From assembly GCA_004321715.1 (NCBI GenBank), contig SGYN01000013.1, positions 1 to 46,050 on the forward strand: 46,050 nucleotides of DNA, given 5' to 3'. This document shows, one piece after another, positions 8,556 through 16,587 of the stretch (position 1 is its first letter; every line of letters starts with the position of its first letter). The notes beneath the pieces are model-generated. The model searched no databases. It worked only from the letters and a program-made list of their open reading frames with translations, and was not told the DNA's origin. This stretch comes from a bacterium. GTDB lineage: Bacteria > Fidelibacterota > Marinisomatia > Marinisomatales > TCS55. Position numbers and translations under genes: made by a program.

Positions 8556-9626
8556 ATGTTATTCTACCAAAACAATTTCAAAACGATTATCGTTTCAATC
8601 AGTCTATTGGCTACTACTTTATTTGCTCAAGATTTAGAAGATTTATCTTTTGGAGATGATAATTCTCTTGATATAGCGACATGGAATATCGAGTGGTTTC
8701 CTAAAAATGATCAAGTCACGGTTAATTATGTTACTGACATCATCAACCTTCTGGACTTAGATATTCTTGCCATTCAAGAATTAGATGATACTACTATGTT
8801 TTTTCAAATGCTGGATGACTTACCAGCATATACGGGGTACTATCAATCTAGTTGGTTTGCAGGTTTAGCATATATTTATAAAACCGAGACTGTAGGAATC
8901 AATAATATATATGAGATTTATACAACTTCACCATACTGGAATGCATTTCCTCGATCACCAATGGTAATGGATTTCAATTTTATGAGCGAAAATTATTTTA
9001 TAATCAATAATCATTTTAAATGCTGTGGCGATGGCATTCTTGATTATGATGACATATATGATGAAGAAAATAGACGATATACCGCAATAAATCTTCTAAA
9101 AGAACATATTGATAATTATCTACCAAATAATAATGTAATCATTCTAGGTGATTTGAATGATAATATTGCTGAGGAGCTACCAAATAATGTTTTCCTGGAG
9201 GTTTTAAATGATTCCATGCACTACCGTTTTTCAGATCTTGAAATTGCTCAAGGGAATAGTTCTGAATGGTCATTTCCTAATTGGCCCTCACATTTGGATC
9301 ATATTTTAATTACTAATGAAATGTTTAATGGATTAAACAATTTTGGCGTACAGACAATAAAAATTGATGAATATCTTGATGGAGGCTGGAACGAGTATGA
9401 CCAAAATATATCGGATCATAGACCTGTTGCAATAAAGTATAGTATTAATTCTTCTGCATATTATGATATTAATAATGATGGCATAATAAATGATGCTGAC
9501 TTTATAATATTAATATCTTTTATAATGAGTGATAGCGGATTAATGAACTCAGCAGATATTAATTTTGATTCAGTCGTAGATATCTTTGATTTATTGCTTT
9601 TATCTGATTTTATCCAAAACATGTAA
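8556..9626 (+). CDS. Secreted endonuclease/exonuclease/phosphatase-family protein with dockerin-like C-terminus
   Basis: About 356 residues. I chose ATG 8556 over TTG 8550. A signal peptide ends near TLFAQ. The EEP fold is clear: DIATWNIEWFP (catalytic Asn), LAIQELDD (metal-binding Glu), INNHFKCCG, VIILGDLNDN (Asp/Asn), HLDHIL and the terminal SDHRPVAI (catalytic His). The last ~59 residues hold two Ca-loop-like motifs, DINNDGIINDADF and DINFDSVVDIFD, as in type I dockerin duplications. It probably hydrolyses phosphodiesters (DNA, RNA or lipid head groups) outside the cytoplasm, with the dockerin-like part serving attachment or sorting. Catalytic family is well supported; substrate and cohesin partner are unknown. 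Confidence 0.85.
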   Translation: MLFYQNNFKTIIVSISLLATTLFAQDLEDLSFGDDNSLDIATWNIEWFPKNDQVTVNYVTDIINLLDLDILAIQELDDTTMFFQMLDDLPAYTGYYQSSWFAGLAYIYKTETVGINNIYEIYTTSPYWNAFPRSPMVMDFNFMSENYFIINNHFKCCGDGILDYDDIYDEENRRYTAINLLKEHIDNYLPNNNVIILGDLNDNIAEELPNNVFLEVLNDSMHYRFSDLEIAQGNSSEWSFPNWPSHLDHILITNEMFNGLNNFGVQTIKIDEYLDGGWNEYDQNISDHRPVAIKYSINSSAYYDINNDGIINDADFIILISFIMSDSGLMNSADINFDSVVDIFDLLLLSDFIQNM

Positions 9627-9650
9627 ACAAGAATAGTTAAATGTATTGAA

Positions 9651-10568
9651 ATGTGGAGAATAATATATTTATTACCTTTTATTAGTGGTTGGCTATTATT
9701 GCTTATTTCTGAGCAGTTTTTTGTTTTATCATTAGTTAACGGGATTACCCAGTTAATATTATTTACTTTTATTGTTTGTCTGCCTACGTGGTATACCGGT
9801 CGAATGTCTTTTGTAGATATTGGTTGGCCGTGGGGTCTTACTCTTATTGGAGTTCTCACATGGATTTATGGGGAAGGTGACAGCTTAAGAGTAGCTATTA
9901 TTAGTATTGCCTATATTTTTGCTGGAAGTCGTATGGGAATAGGTGCAATAAAATTACTAATATCTGGTCATTTGGATAAAGAACTGCCTCGATACGAATT
10001 TCAAAAGAAACGATGGCTGAAAGTAGGAAAAACAAATATAGCACTGACAATGCAAGTAGAAGTAATTCTGCAAGGACTAGCAAATGCTTCTTTTTTAGCA
10101 TTTCCTGCATTCATAATCTCTACCAACCCAAGTGAAGAAATATCTATTTTCGAAATGATCGGAATTGCTGTTTGGATAATTTCATTTATTATGGAATCTG
10201 TTGCTGATGTACAAAAACTAACTTATCTGCGAGCCATGAAAAAGTCAGGTGCACGCAATATGGTATGTAATATTGGTTTGTGGAAATACAGTCGCCATCC
10301 AAATTATTTTGCTGAATGGATGGTTTGGAATGCATTAGTGATTGCATCAATACCATCTTGGTTAAAACTCTATCCTAGCATGTCTGAAACTATGTTCGCA
10401 CTAGTTGGTATGGGTTTGTTTCTGATATCAAGGATAATGTATGTTACTTTAGTTACATATACAGGAGCGATACCCTCTGAGTATTACTCGCTACAGAAAA
10501 GACCAGCATATAAAGACTATCAGCAAACAACAAACATGTTTTTTCCAGGGCCAACAAAAGAAAATTAA
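9651..10568 (+). CDS. DUF1295 / steroid 5-alpha-reductase-like membrane protein
   Basis: A 305-residue polytopic membrane protein. The C-terminal half has the diagnostic GLWKYSRHPNYFAEWMVWNA motif, shared by DUF1295, isoprenylcysteine methyltransferase-like and steroid reductase-like proteins. It ends with an EYYSLQKRPAYKDYQQTTN segment. The N-terminal SFVDIGWPWGL also fits DUF1295. Members are thought to reduce or methylate lipid substrates; no substrate can be named here. It ends the same-strand run begun at 6000, 24 nt after the dockerin-bearing EEP gene and 10 nt before the convergent LOG gene. Confidence 0.82.
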   Translation: MWRIIYLLPFISGWLLLLISEQFFVLSLVNGITQLILFTFIVCLPTWYTGRMSFVDIGWPWGLTLIGVLTWIYGEGDSLRVAIISIAYIFAGSRMGIGAIKLLISGHLDKELPRYEFQKKRWLKVGKTNIALTMQVEVILQGLANASFLAFPAFIISTNPSEEISIFEMIGIAVWIISFIMESVADVQKLTYLRAMKKSGARNMVCNIGLWKYSRHPNYFAEWMVWNALVIASIPSWLKLYPSMSETMFALVGMGLFLISRIMYVTLVTYTGAIPSEYYSLQKRPAYKDYQQTTNMFFPGPTKEN

Positions 10569-10578
10569 TTTTTAAAAT

Positions 10579-11250
10579 TTAATTATCGGAATAAAAATTA
10601 TCTATTAATGGTTTGAGTAATGTAATCACTTCATCTACATCTTGTACAATAGTAATATTTTTAAAATCAGATTTATCCATTAACTTTTTGTTTAATGGTT
10701 CTGATTCCATCCAGTCTAAAAGGCCATTCCACATTTCACCTAATAAGATAATCGGTCTTTCAGATATGTGCCTAACCTGTATCAATTGCCAAGTATATAA
10801 TAATTCAAGAATTGTACCAATCCCTCCAGGAGTAACTACTACAGCATGGCTGATACGCATGAACTCATCTAATCTTGAAGAGAACTTTTTATGATGATAA
10901 GAAATATCTAAATGTTTATTTGGAGTAGTTTCAAATGGTAGGTCAATATGTAATCCAAATGATTTTGATTTAGATTCACCATCTTTAGCACCAGCATTAG
11001 CTGCTTCCATTAAACCAGGACCTCCACCAGTAACAATATCAGCTTTATTTTGTGCTAGCTTTTTAGCAAGATTATACACCTGGATGTATTCATCTGTACT
11101 ATTTTTAATTCTTGCTGACCCAAAAATACTTACTCTGAAGTAATCTGAACCTATTTCAGTTACTATTGAATCTAAATCCGCTACAATATTGTTTAATTGT
11201 TGAATTTTTTTAGATAGAAATTTTCGAACCTTTTTTTCTCTAATTTGCAT
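10579..11250 (-). CDS. LOG-family protein (Rossmann-fold nucleotide-binding protein)
   Basis: About 223 residues. I chose the ATG at 11250 over an in-frame TTG at 11277 because AAGAAAGG lies just upstream of the ATG. Hallmarks are VSIFGSARIK, VTGGGPGLMEAANAGAK and VVVTPGGIGTILELLYTWQL, which contains the PGGxGTxxE signature of LOG proteins. The family includes cytokinin-riboside 5'-monophosphate phosphoribohydrolases, and bacterial homologues cleave nucleoside monophosphates to base and ribose 5-phosphate. It sits alone on the minus strand. The cytokinin-activating name used in databases should not be read as a plant-hormone role without data. Confidence 0.9.
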   Translation of the reverse strand: MQIREKKVRKFLSKKIQQLNNIVADLDSIVTEIGSDYFRVSIFGSARIKNSTDEYIQVYNLAKKLAQNKADIVTGGGPGLMEAANAGAKDGESKSKSFGLHIDLPFETTPNKHLDISYHHKKFSSRLDEFMRISHAVVVTPGGIGTILELLYTWQLIQVRHISERPIILLGEMWNGLLDWMESEPLNKKLMDKSDFKNITIVQDVDEVITLLKPLIDNFYSDN

Positions 11251-11418
11251 AAATACCTTTCTTTTTTGAATACCCAAATAATAACGATCGATATGATCCG
11301 TCCACTATCGTGTGAGTTTTATTTGTGAGATGATAGATAATTATTTGAATATTCTCATTAGAATGTAAGTCCTTAAACTTTGACTAAATTATATATTTAT
11401 TTATGAGTAGCTTTTGAA

Positions 11419-11634
11419 ATGCATAGATATTTATCATTATTATTATTCATTGGGTTATTTTTTTGGAGTTGTGAAGATAATGGTGAGTGTATAGATGAAT
11501 CGAAGATATTAGATGACCACTTTTGTACCGAAGAATATCAACCAGTTTGTGGTTGTAATGGATTGACTTATGATAATGATTGTTATGCTGAAAATGCAGG
11601 TATAACAGAATGGACGGAAGGTGAGTGTGAATAA
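11419..11634 (+). CDS. Small lipoprotein with a Kazal-type inhibitor domain
   Basis: A 71-residue protein: a hydrophobic signal ending in a lipobox-like FWSC (Cys18), then a single Kazal-like domain. The domain has the typical Cys pattern with PVCGCNGLTYDNDCYAENAG and a final EGEC. Kazal domains usually block serine proteases through a reactive loop before the second conserved Cys; here the loop carries TEEYQPVC. Surface anchoring is inferred from the lipobox. A strong terminator follows. The neighbour downstream is a putative peptidase lipoprotein, but from a zinc class that Kazal domains do not normally inhibit. Confidence 0.85.
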   Translation: MHRYLSLLLFIGLFFWSCEDNGECIDESKILDDHFCTEEYQPVCGCNGLTYDNDCYAENAGITEWTEGECE

Positions 11635-11652
11635 AAAACCAGAATTACATTA

Positions 11653-11676
11653 AGCCCCACATTTGTGGGGTTTTTT
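11653..11676 (+). terminator. Rho-independent terminator after the Kazal gene
   Basis: A GC-rich stem CCCCAC (11655-11660) pairs with GTGGGG (11665-11670) around a 4-nt loop and is followed by six T. It lies 20 nt after the Kazal-lipoprotein stop codon and separates it from the peptidase lipoprotein gene. Confidence 0.88.
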
Positions 11677-11718
11677 GTTTTTAGGTGTTTATTACTTCTG
11701 CTTTGTAATATTGTCATT

Positions 11719-12696
11719 ATGAAGCGATTTATTCTATTCTTTAATGTATCATTATTTATATGGTTTGCCTGCGAGGACAATAATTCATTAAACGTAGAAA
11801 TTGCACCTTTGGAAGATTGTGCTGGGATATTAGGAGGAGAAAGTATTTGTGGCTGTACTGACAGTACAGCAACCAACTTTGACAGTAGCGCTACATATGA
11901 TGATGAAAGTTGTATAAAAACCATTGAAATTATTTACAACATAGATGATAGCTTACCGGTTGATTGGATTGCAGAATTTTATATCGTAATCAATAATTTA
12001 CAGAACATAATTCCTGTTTATCGAAACTATTTTAATGTCCTACAGGTTTATGCTTGGAATGATAATATTGATGATCCTTATTTAGGAATCGAAGGAGGTT
12101 CCTATGTTGGAGGAGAAAGCAGTTTACCCATCATGGTATTAGAGATACCAAATTCTGAATTTTTATATGGTCATATTCATCGTTTTTCAGTGATCGCACA
12201 TGAATATTTTCATGTTTATCAACGAAGTTTAAGTCATTCGATGAATCTATGGAATGATCACCCAAATGGTTTTGATATTAAATGGTTAATTGAAGGTTCT
12301 GCAGCTTCTTTTGAGTCTATTTATATTCAAAATTATTATAATTATAATTATTTTAATGAACAAAACTATGTTGACTCTATGGTAACAATTGACCCAAGTA
12401 TATTTGAAAGTTATAATAGTAATAACATAGATATTAATTATAGTTCATCAGTTTTTATGACGTTGGTCTTAGTAAAAGAATTAATTAGTTTGAGTCATTC
12501 AGAAAAAAATGCTTTTAAACTAATTTATAAAGATTTTATGCTCTCTGAAGCTACAAACCAAAACTGGGAGAATAAGTTTGAAAGTGTATTTGGTATCACA
12601 GTTAATGATTTTTACAATAGTATTAAAACCTATCCTGTTGATATTAATGAAGTTTTACCCAGTGATACGTTAATAATTGAAGAAATATTTGATTAA
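11719..12696 (+). CDS. Putative zinc metallopeptidase lipoprotein (HExxH)
   Basis: About 325 residues from ATG 11719. A longer frame from TTG 11665 would start inside the terminator and is unlikely. A signal with lipobox-like WFAC (Cys18) is followed by a Cys-rich segment, CGCTDSTATNFDSSATYDD then ESC, resembling the 'GCTD..A.N...A..DDGSC' motif common in secreted FCB proteins. The body has VIAHEYFHVYQRS, a HExxH zinc motif, and further on WLIEGSAASFES, whose Glu could be the third zinc ligand as in gluzincins. This predicts a surface-anchored metallopeptidase. No named family is recognised and activity is inferred only from motifs. Confidence 0.7.
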   Translation: MKRFILFFNVSLFIWFACEDNNSLNVEIAPLEDCAGILGGESICGCTDSTATNFDSSATYDDESCIKTIEIIYNIDDSLPVDWIAEFYIVINNLQNIIPVYRNYFNVLQVYAWNDNIDDPYLGIEGGSYVGGESSLPIMVLEIPNSEFLYGHIHRFSVIAHEYFHVYQRSLSHSMNLWNDHPNGFDIKWLIEGSAASFESIYIQNYYNYNYFNEQNYVDSMVTIDPSIFESYNSNNIDINYSSSVFMTLVLVKELISLSHSEKNAFKLIYKDFMLSEATNQNWENKFESVFGITVNDFYNSIKTYPVDINEVLPSDTLIIEEIFD

Positions 12697-12970
12697 AAAT
12701 AATTAAGATAAGCTCAAAACAATGGAAAAAATTACAAGGTTTTTTTCGAGATGTGCTTTTTATTATAGTGGATCAATCTGGTTAATATTTAAATCGAAGC
12801 GTATTTGCTTTCTAATTATTTATAATGTTCAATAAATATCAACGATAATTATCAAACAACAAGCACTTGATTGCGCTTTATCTTTGACTTAATTTCTGTT
12901 CAGTATCGCAGATAATTGCTATTTCAACTAGACAATTTATTTAATCCAAATAAAATAAAGGAACATCATC
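12697..12970. other. 274-nt AT-rich intergenic region upstream of greA
   Basis: No ORF with coding character, tRNA or clear hairpin terminator is visible. TTGACT at 12884-12889 and TTGATT at 12867-12872 could be -35 elements for greA, but neither has a good -10 at standard spacing. A purine-rich AAAGGAAC just before 12971 is the likely greA ribosome-binding site. Confidence 0.4.
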
Positions 12971-13447
12971 ATGGCGACTTTGATTTTGCGGGAGACATAC
13001 CGTGTATTGGAAGAGGAAATGAAATCTATTGATAAATTAAAGAGAGAAACCTCTATAAAGATTAGAGATGCAGCTAGTCATGGAGATCTTAAGGAGAATG
13101 CTGAATATCACGCTGCAAGGGAGGAACAAAGTTTAATAGTATACAAGAAACAATTATTACAGTCTCATGCACCATTCCAGTTTATTGAGTTTGGTGAAAT
13201 TGATACTGAAGAGGTTAGCTTTGGTAATAAGGTTGAAATTCTTGAAGAAGGTAAAGATGAGGCTGAAGACTATTACTTATTAGGTCCTATCGAATTTGAG
13301 TTAGATCTTTATCCCATGATTGTAACGTATCATTCGCCTTTTGGCCAAGCCATAGTTGGTAAAAAAGTAAATGAAGATTTTACCCTTGAAATAGGGGATA
13401 AAGATACAAAGTTCACAATTACTGCAATTGATAGGATTTCTACATAA
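12971..13447 (+). CDS. greA: Transcription elongation factor GreA
   Basis: A 158-residue protein of normal GreA length. The N-terminal coiled coil carries ASHGDLKENAEYHAAREEQ, the signature at the hairpin tip. Asp39 and Glu42 correspond to the acidic pair that coordinates Mg2+ in the RNA polymerase active site. The C-terminal FKBP-like domain starts near residue 82 (VSFGNKVEILEEG) and ends with FTITAIDRI. GreA rescues backtracked RNA polymerase by stimulating transcript cleavage. AAAGGAAC precedes the ATG. It is followed 14 nt later by a glycine-zipper micro-protein. Confidence 0.94.
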   Translation: MATLILRETYRVLEEEMKSIDKLKRETSIKIRDAASHGDLKENAEYHAAREEQSLIVYKKQLLQSHAPFQFIEFGEIDTEEVSFGNKVEILEEGKDEAEDYYLLGPIEFELDLYPMIVTYHSPFGQAIVGKKVNEDFTLEIGDKDTKFTITAIDRIST

Positions 13448-13461
13448 TCAGGTAATAAAAT

Positions 13462-13641
13462 TTGAAAGAATCATTAGAAGAAAATAAAAAAGCATTAGGT
13501 GCAGCGTTTGGAGTCGTTTTTGGAATAATTCTTGGAGCAGCTATTGATAATGTTGGGCTTGGTATAGCATTGGGCATAGCATTAGGCGTAGCTTTAGGTT
13601 CTACATTGTATAAAGAATCTTCTACAAATGTAAAAGAATAA
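13462..13641 (+). CDS. Small glycine-zipper membrane protein (59 aa)
   Basis: A short ORF with TTG start. After a charged N-terminus (KESLEENKKA) come two hydrophobic helices built on GxxxG-like small-residue repeats: AAFGVVFGIILGAAID, then GLGIALGIALGVALG. A polar tail follows. Such glycine-zipper segments insert in membranes and pack tightly. Coding character is supported by the regular repeat, full-length frame and close spacing after greA. No AGGAGG-type site is seen beyond GGTAA eight or so bases before the TTG. Function is unknown; similar peptides are annotated only as glycine-zipper proteins. Confidence 0.7.
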   Translation: MKESLEENKKALGAAFGVVFGIILGAAIDNVGLGIALGIALGVALGSTLYKESSTNVKE

Positions 13642-13705
13642 GACTTCCTTACGATTCTATATTCATTGGTTTTTTTTGTTGTTTAAATAATTAGTAAATC
13701 AATTA

Positions 13706-14017
13706 ATGAAAGACATCCAGAAAAAAGTAAAATTATTTTGTGAAAATAATCAATTGAACTCACCTGTTGAGCATCGAGTTTTAGATACGATGTCTGAACT
13801 AGGTGAAGTGGCTAAAGAAATACTCAAAATGAGTAATTATGGAGATCACCCTATTCAATATAATGATAATCTAAAAGTGGAATTAGGGGATCTTTTTTAT
13901 TCTATAATTACAATTGCAAATGTATTTGACTTAGATCTAGAAGAAGCTCTTAATGAGGTATTACAAAAATATGAACAAAGAATCCGTAAAGGATCTCCAT
14001 CATCTGATAATAATTAA
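13706..14017 (+). CDS. MazG-like nucleotide pyrophosphohydrolase
   Basis: A 103-residue single-domain, all-helical protein. The metal-binding ExxE...ExxD pattern is present: SELGEVAKE with Glu31 and Glu34, then VELGDLFYSI with Glu59 and Asp62. MazG-type enzymes hydrolyse (d)NTPs to NMP and pyrophosphate, often as house-cleaning of damaged nucleotides. The length fits the short MazG-like subfamily rather than the tandem-domain E. coli MazG. The final stop abuts the 3' end of the degenerate DUF805 gene on the other strand. Confidence 0.87.
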   Translation: MKDIQKKVKLFCENNQLNSPVEHRVLDTMSELGEVAKEILKMSNYGDHPIQYNDNLKVELGDLFYSIITIANVFDLDLEEALNEVLQKYEQRIRKGSPSSDNN

Positions 14018-14231
14018 TTAATAATAAACATTTCCATATTTATTTGTCGCGGCATCACCCTTTTTAATCAAAAATAACATAGTTAAAGGAGCCAATAGTT
14101 GTATCTATTATGATTATAACTACATAAAAAATAATCCAATACAAAATAAAATACCAAAACTCAGCTCTACTAGCTCTTCCTTTAAATGATGCATAATGTT
14201 TCATGCATTTGATGAAATAATTGATTTTTAT
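14018..14231 (-). pseudogene. DUF805 family membrane protein, decayed remnant
   Basis: Read on the minus strand, codons from about 14231 give INYFIKCMKHYASFKGRA then SRAEFWYFILYW, the N-terminal DUF805 signature (FxGRASRxEFWYF), and one transmembrane helix. The frame stops at 14064. In the next frame, from about 14065 to 14018, it continues IKKGDAATNKYGNVYY, which matches the usual 'G..G.NKYG' C-terminus of the family. The central region with the second and third helices and the RRLHD motif is missing. No ATG lies at the expected N-terminus; the first in-frame ATG (14204) falls inside the conserved region. Start loss, central deletion and a one-base frameshift together indicate a pseudogene. 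It directly follows the CoA-binding gene. Confidence 0.72.
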
Positions 14232-14236
14232 ATCTA

Positions 14237-14632
14237 TTATATTTCTCGATGCTTCCGAAGCATGCAATCATCCATAATAACAATCAACCCTGATTTACTC
14301 GCTAATTCGGCAGCTTCATGATTGATCACTCCATCTTGAAGCCATAATGCTTTTGCCTTGATATTTATTGCGCTTTCTGCTATCGGCACAACATATTCTG
14401 AACGTCGAAATACATCTACAATATCTACTGGTTCAATGATCTCTTCTAGCGAGGGATAGCATTTTATTCCTGATATTTCATTGTGTCCTGGGTTTACAGG
14501 AATAATATTATATCCTTGTTCTTTCATATACATAGAAACATAATGACTAGGGCGCTCAGGCTTAGGGCTCATGCCAACAACTGCTATAGTTTGCATTGAA
14601 AAAATTTCTTTTATGTCATCTAACGAATTCAT
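14237..14632 (-). CDS. CoA-binding domain protein (YccU-like)
   Basis: A 131-residue single-domain Rossmann protein. MQTIAVVGMSPKPERPSHYV is the nucleotide/CoA-binding loop, and IIPVNPGHNEISGIKCYPSL and KALWLQDGVINHEAAE complete the family pattern. The CoA_binding_2 family binds CoA or related nucleotides; a specific reaction is not known. Its ATG overlaps the stop codon of the proline dehydrogenase gene by 4 nt (14629-14632), so the two genes are translationally coupled. Confidence 0.88.
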   Translation of the reverse strand: MNSLDDIKEIFSMQTIAVVGMSPKPERPSHYVSMYMKEQGYNIIPVNPGHNEISGIKCYPSLEEIIEPVDIVDVFRRSEYVVPIAESAINIKAKALWLQDGVINHEAAELASKSGLIVIMDDCMLRKHREI

Positions 14633-15549
14633 CGTCTGCGTATAGTTCTTCTAGCTAAGTTAGAAAGAACGTACGAAATAATCTTAGGATTTTCCTTTAA
14701 TCGGCGCAACGAATAATCAAACCAATCTGGCCCAAAAGGAATATACTGTCTTACAGTATAGCCTTTATTAAGTAACTGATTTAGTCTATTACCCATAGGC
14801 ACACCATACAGCACCTGAAATTCAAATCGGTTATTTGCGATATTGTTTTGTTCAATCCAAGTCTCTATACGATCAATAAGGGCAATATCATGTGTGGCAA
14901 TTGCAGCAAACCCTTCTCCTGAAAGAATTTGTTTAGTAATGAGAAAAAAACTATCTTGTATTTCTTTTCTATCTTTTAAAGCAATATTTGATGGTTCATT
15001 ATAAATTCCTTTACAAATCCTTGTATTAAAACCCGGTGTATTTAATGTTTCAGCATCCTTGAGAGAACGCTTGAGGTATGCTTGCAATACGATTCCTATT
15101 TTTTCATAGCTGGAAATATTTCTTTGGTATAAATCAATAGTCCTTTGTGTATAAGGAGAGTTTTCCATATCTATCCTTAGGAAATTATTATAAGATTTAG
15201 CGTGATGTAGAATTTTTTGAAAATTTTCTTTTACAAGTTTTTCATTCAGTTCAAGACCTATATGTGTCAGCTTAATTGAAATATTACAGTTTAATGTTTC
15301 TTTGTTAATTACTTCATATAGGTTACAATAGTCTTTTGTTATCTTTTTTGCTTTAGCAGGAGATTGTATATGCTCTCCTAGTATATCAACAGTACAAGCA
15401 TAGCCACGTTCGTTCATTTTTTTTACTACTTGCATGGTTCTTTCAACTGTCTCGCCAGCAACGTACGTTTTTGCAAATGGATGCACCATCCATTTAGGTA
15501 AATTACTGATGAGTGATAGGATTCCAATATTTATCCAAGACATGATCAT
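14629..15549 (-). CDS. Proline dehydrogenase (monofunctional, FAD-dependent)
   Basis: A 306-residue protein, the same size as the Thermus monofunctional proline dehydrogenase. Signatures along the (beta/alpha)8 barrel include YACTVDILGEH, NISIKLTHIG, FLRIDMENS, RICKGIYNEP, IATHDIALI, FQVLYGVP and, near the end, RQYIPFGPDWFDYSLRRLKE with the substrate-binding arginines. The enzyme oxidises proline to pyrroline-5-carboxylate and passes electrons to quinone through FAD. A second ATG at 15543 is an equally possible start. No pyrroline-5-carboxylate dehydrogenase is in the window. Confidence 0.9.
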   Translation of the reverse strand: MIMSWINIGILSLISNLPKWMVHPFAKTYVAGETVERTMQVVKKMNERGYACTVDILGEHIQSPAKAKKITKDYCNLYEVINKETLNCNISIKLTHIGLELNEKLVKENFQKILHHAKSYNNFLRIDMENSPYTQRTIDLYQRNISSYEKIGIVLQAYLKRSLKDAETLNTPGFNTRICKGIYNEPSNIALKDRKEIQDSFFLITKQILSGEGFAAIATHDIALIDRIETWIEQNNIANNRFEFQVLYGVPMGNRLNQLLNKGYTVRQYIPFGPDWFDYSLRRLKENPKIISYVLSNLARRTIRRR

Positions 15550-15616
15550 ATAATTTAGGATATTGCTATTATTGTTGCCAATTGCTTTGCTGATATAAAA
15601 TATAGTGAAGTTTGGC

Positions 15617-15646
15617 TTGACTACGGAAAAGGCCTTCTACTAAATT
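15617..15646 (+). promoter_or_regulatory. Candidate promoter of the nuo operon
   Basis: TTGACT (15617-15622) and TAAATT (15641-15646) are separated by 18 nt in the only sizeable gap before nuoA, which places a start site about 20 nt before the nuoA ATG. The -35 matches 5 of 6 consensus bases and the -10 matches 4 of 6. Position supports it, but the match is modest. Confidence 0.35.
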
Positions 15647-15674
15647 CAATGCTTGCGAAAGCTGTATTAATATA

Positions 15675-16109
15675 ATGTACCGAGACTTTGGAACCGTTTT
15701 AATTTTTGCTATGCTAGCAATAGTTTTAGTATACGTTCCTCTATTTATTCAAAGTTTAGTAGCACCTAGTCAAAAGACTCCAGATAAACTTGATAATTAT
15801 GAATGTGGTGAAGAACCTGAAGGATCTGCTTGGGTTCAGTTTAATATTCGTTTTTATGTTATAGCGCTCATATTTCTAATTTTTGATGTTGAAGTAGTAT
15901 TTTTATTTCCATGGGCTATGGTTTTTAAAGATATGGGTATGGTTGCATTTGTTGAAATGGGAATCTTTTTGCTCATTTTAATTGTTGGCTTAGCATATGT
16001 TTGGAAAAAAGGTGATTTGGATTGGGTAAAATATAATGTGAAGTATGGTAGAGGACGATATCGTCGAAAGACTTCACAAACGGAAGGAGAAGCTATTGGG
16101 AGTATTTGA
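15675..16109 (+). CDS. nuoA: NADH-quinone oxidoreductase subunit A
   Basis: A 144-residue membrane protein with three transmembrane helices. The loop [20 protein letters not shown] carries the conserved Cys and acidic residues near the quinone site, and [19 protein letters not shown] is the hallmark second helix. NuoA is part of the membrane arm at the junction with the quinone chamber. It opens a same-strand run of 17 genes (nuoABCDHIJKLMN then nqrABCDEF). Its 3' end overlaps the chosen nuoB start by 14 nt. Confidence 0.95.
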   Translation: MYRDFGTVLIFAMLAIVLVYVPLFIQSLVAPSQKTPDKLDNYECGEEPEGSAWVQFNIRFYVIALIFLIFDVEVVFLFPWAMVFKDMGMVAFVEMGIFLLILIVGLAYVWKKGDLDWVKYNVKYGRGRYRRKTSQTEGEAIGSI

Positions 16110-16587
16110 AAATAAGTTTCAGGATAATGTGGTTGTTGCATCACTTGATAAATTATTAGGTTGGGCAAGATCTACATCTCCTTGGTTTTTTCAATTTGGA
16201 TTAGCATGTTGTGCTATTGAAATGATGGCTACGGCAGCTAGTAGACACGATTTGATGCGTATTGGTATGATCCCAAGATCATCTCCAAGACAGGCAGATG
16301 TAATGATTGTAGCAGGAACCGTTACTTTAAAAATGGCTCTTCGAGTAAAGAAGCTTTACGAACAGATGGCCAATCCTAAATATGTTATATCCATGGGTAG
16401 TTGTGCTACAAGTGGAGGGCCTTATTGGCAACACGGGTACCATGTTTTAAAGGGAGTTGATCTAGTGGTGCCAGTTGATGTGTACGTTCCAGGATGTCCA
16501 CCAAGACCAGAAGCATTAATAGAAGGATTATTGAAACTTCAAGAAAAGATACAAAGTGAACGACCCCTTACACGGAAGACTGCATGA
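16096..16587 (+). CDS. nuoB: NADH-quinone oxidoreductase subunit B
   Basis: I chose the TTG at 16096 because GGAAGGAGA lies 5 nt upstream and the protein then begins at the normal family position ([13 protein letters not shown]). An upstream start at 16045 would add 17 residues that overlap nuoA. NuoB holds the terminal cluster N2: the conserved [10 protein letters not shown] Cys pair, GSCATSGG, and [16 protein letters not shown] are all present. It passes electrons from the NuoI clusters to quinone. It overlaps nuoC by 4 nt (ATGA). Confidence 0.95.
   Translation: MGVFENKFQDNVVVASLDKLLGWARSTSPWFFQFGLACCAIEMMATAASRHDLMRIGMIPRSSPRQADVMIVAGTVTLKMALRVKKLYEQMANPKYVISMGSCATSGGPYWQHGYHVLKGVDLVVPVDVYVPGCPPRPEALIEGLLKLQEKIQSERPLTRKTA

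Noticed and set aside
11583-11924. Minus-strand ORF of 113 codons spanning the Kazal terminator
   Set aside because: It runs through a strong terminator and two plus-strand genes and shows no recognisable protein features.
12884-12916. Promoter TTGACT ... GATAAT before greA
   Set aside because: The spacing of about 21 nt is outside the usual 15-19 range and no alternative pair fits better.
16045-16095. Upstream start for nuoB adding 17 residues
   Set aside because: The TTG at 16096 has a strong GGAAGGAGA at ideal spacing and gives the normal family N-terminus.
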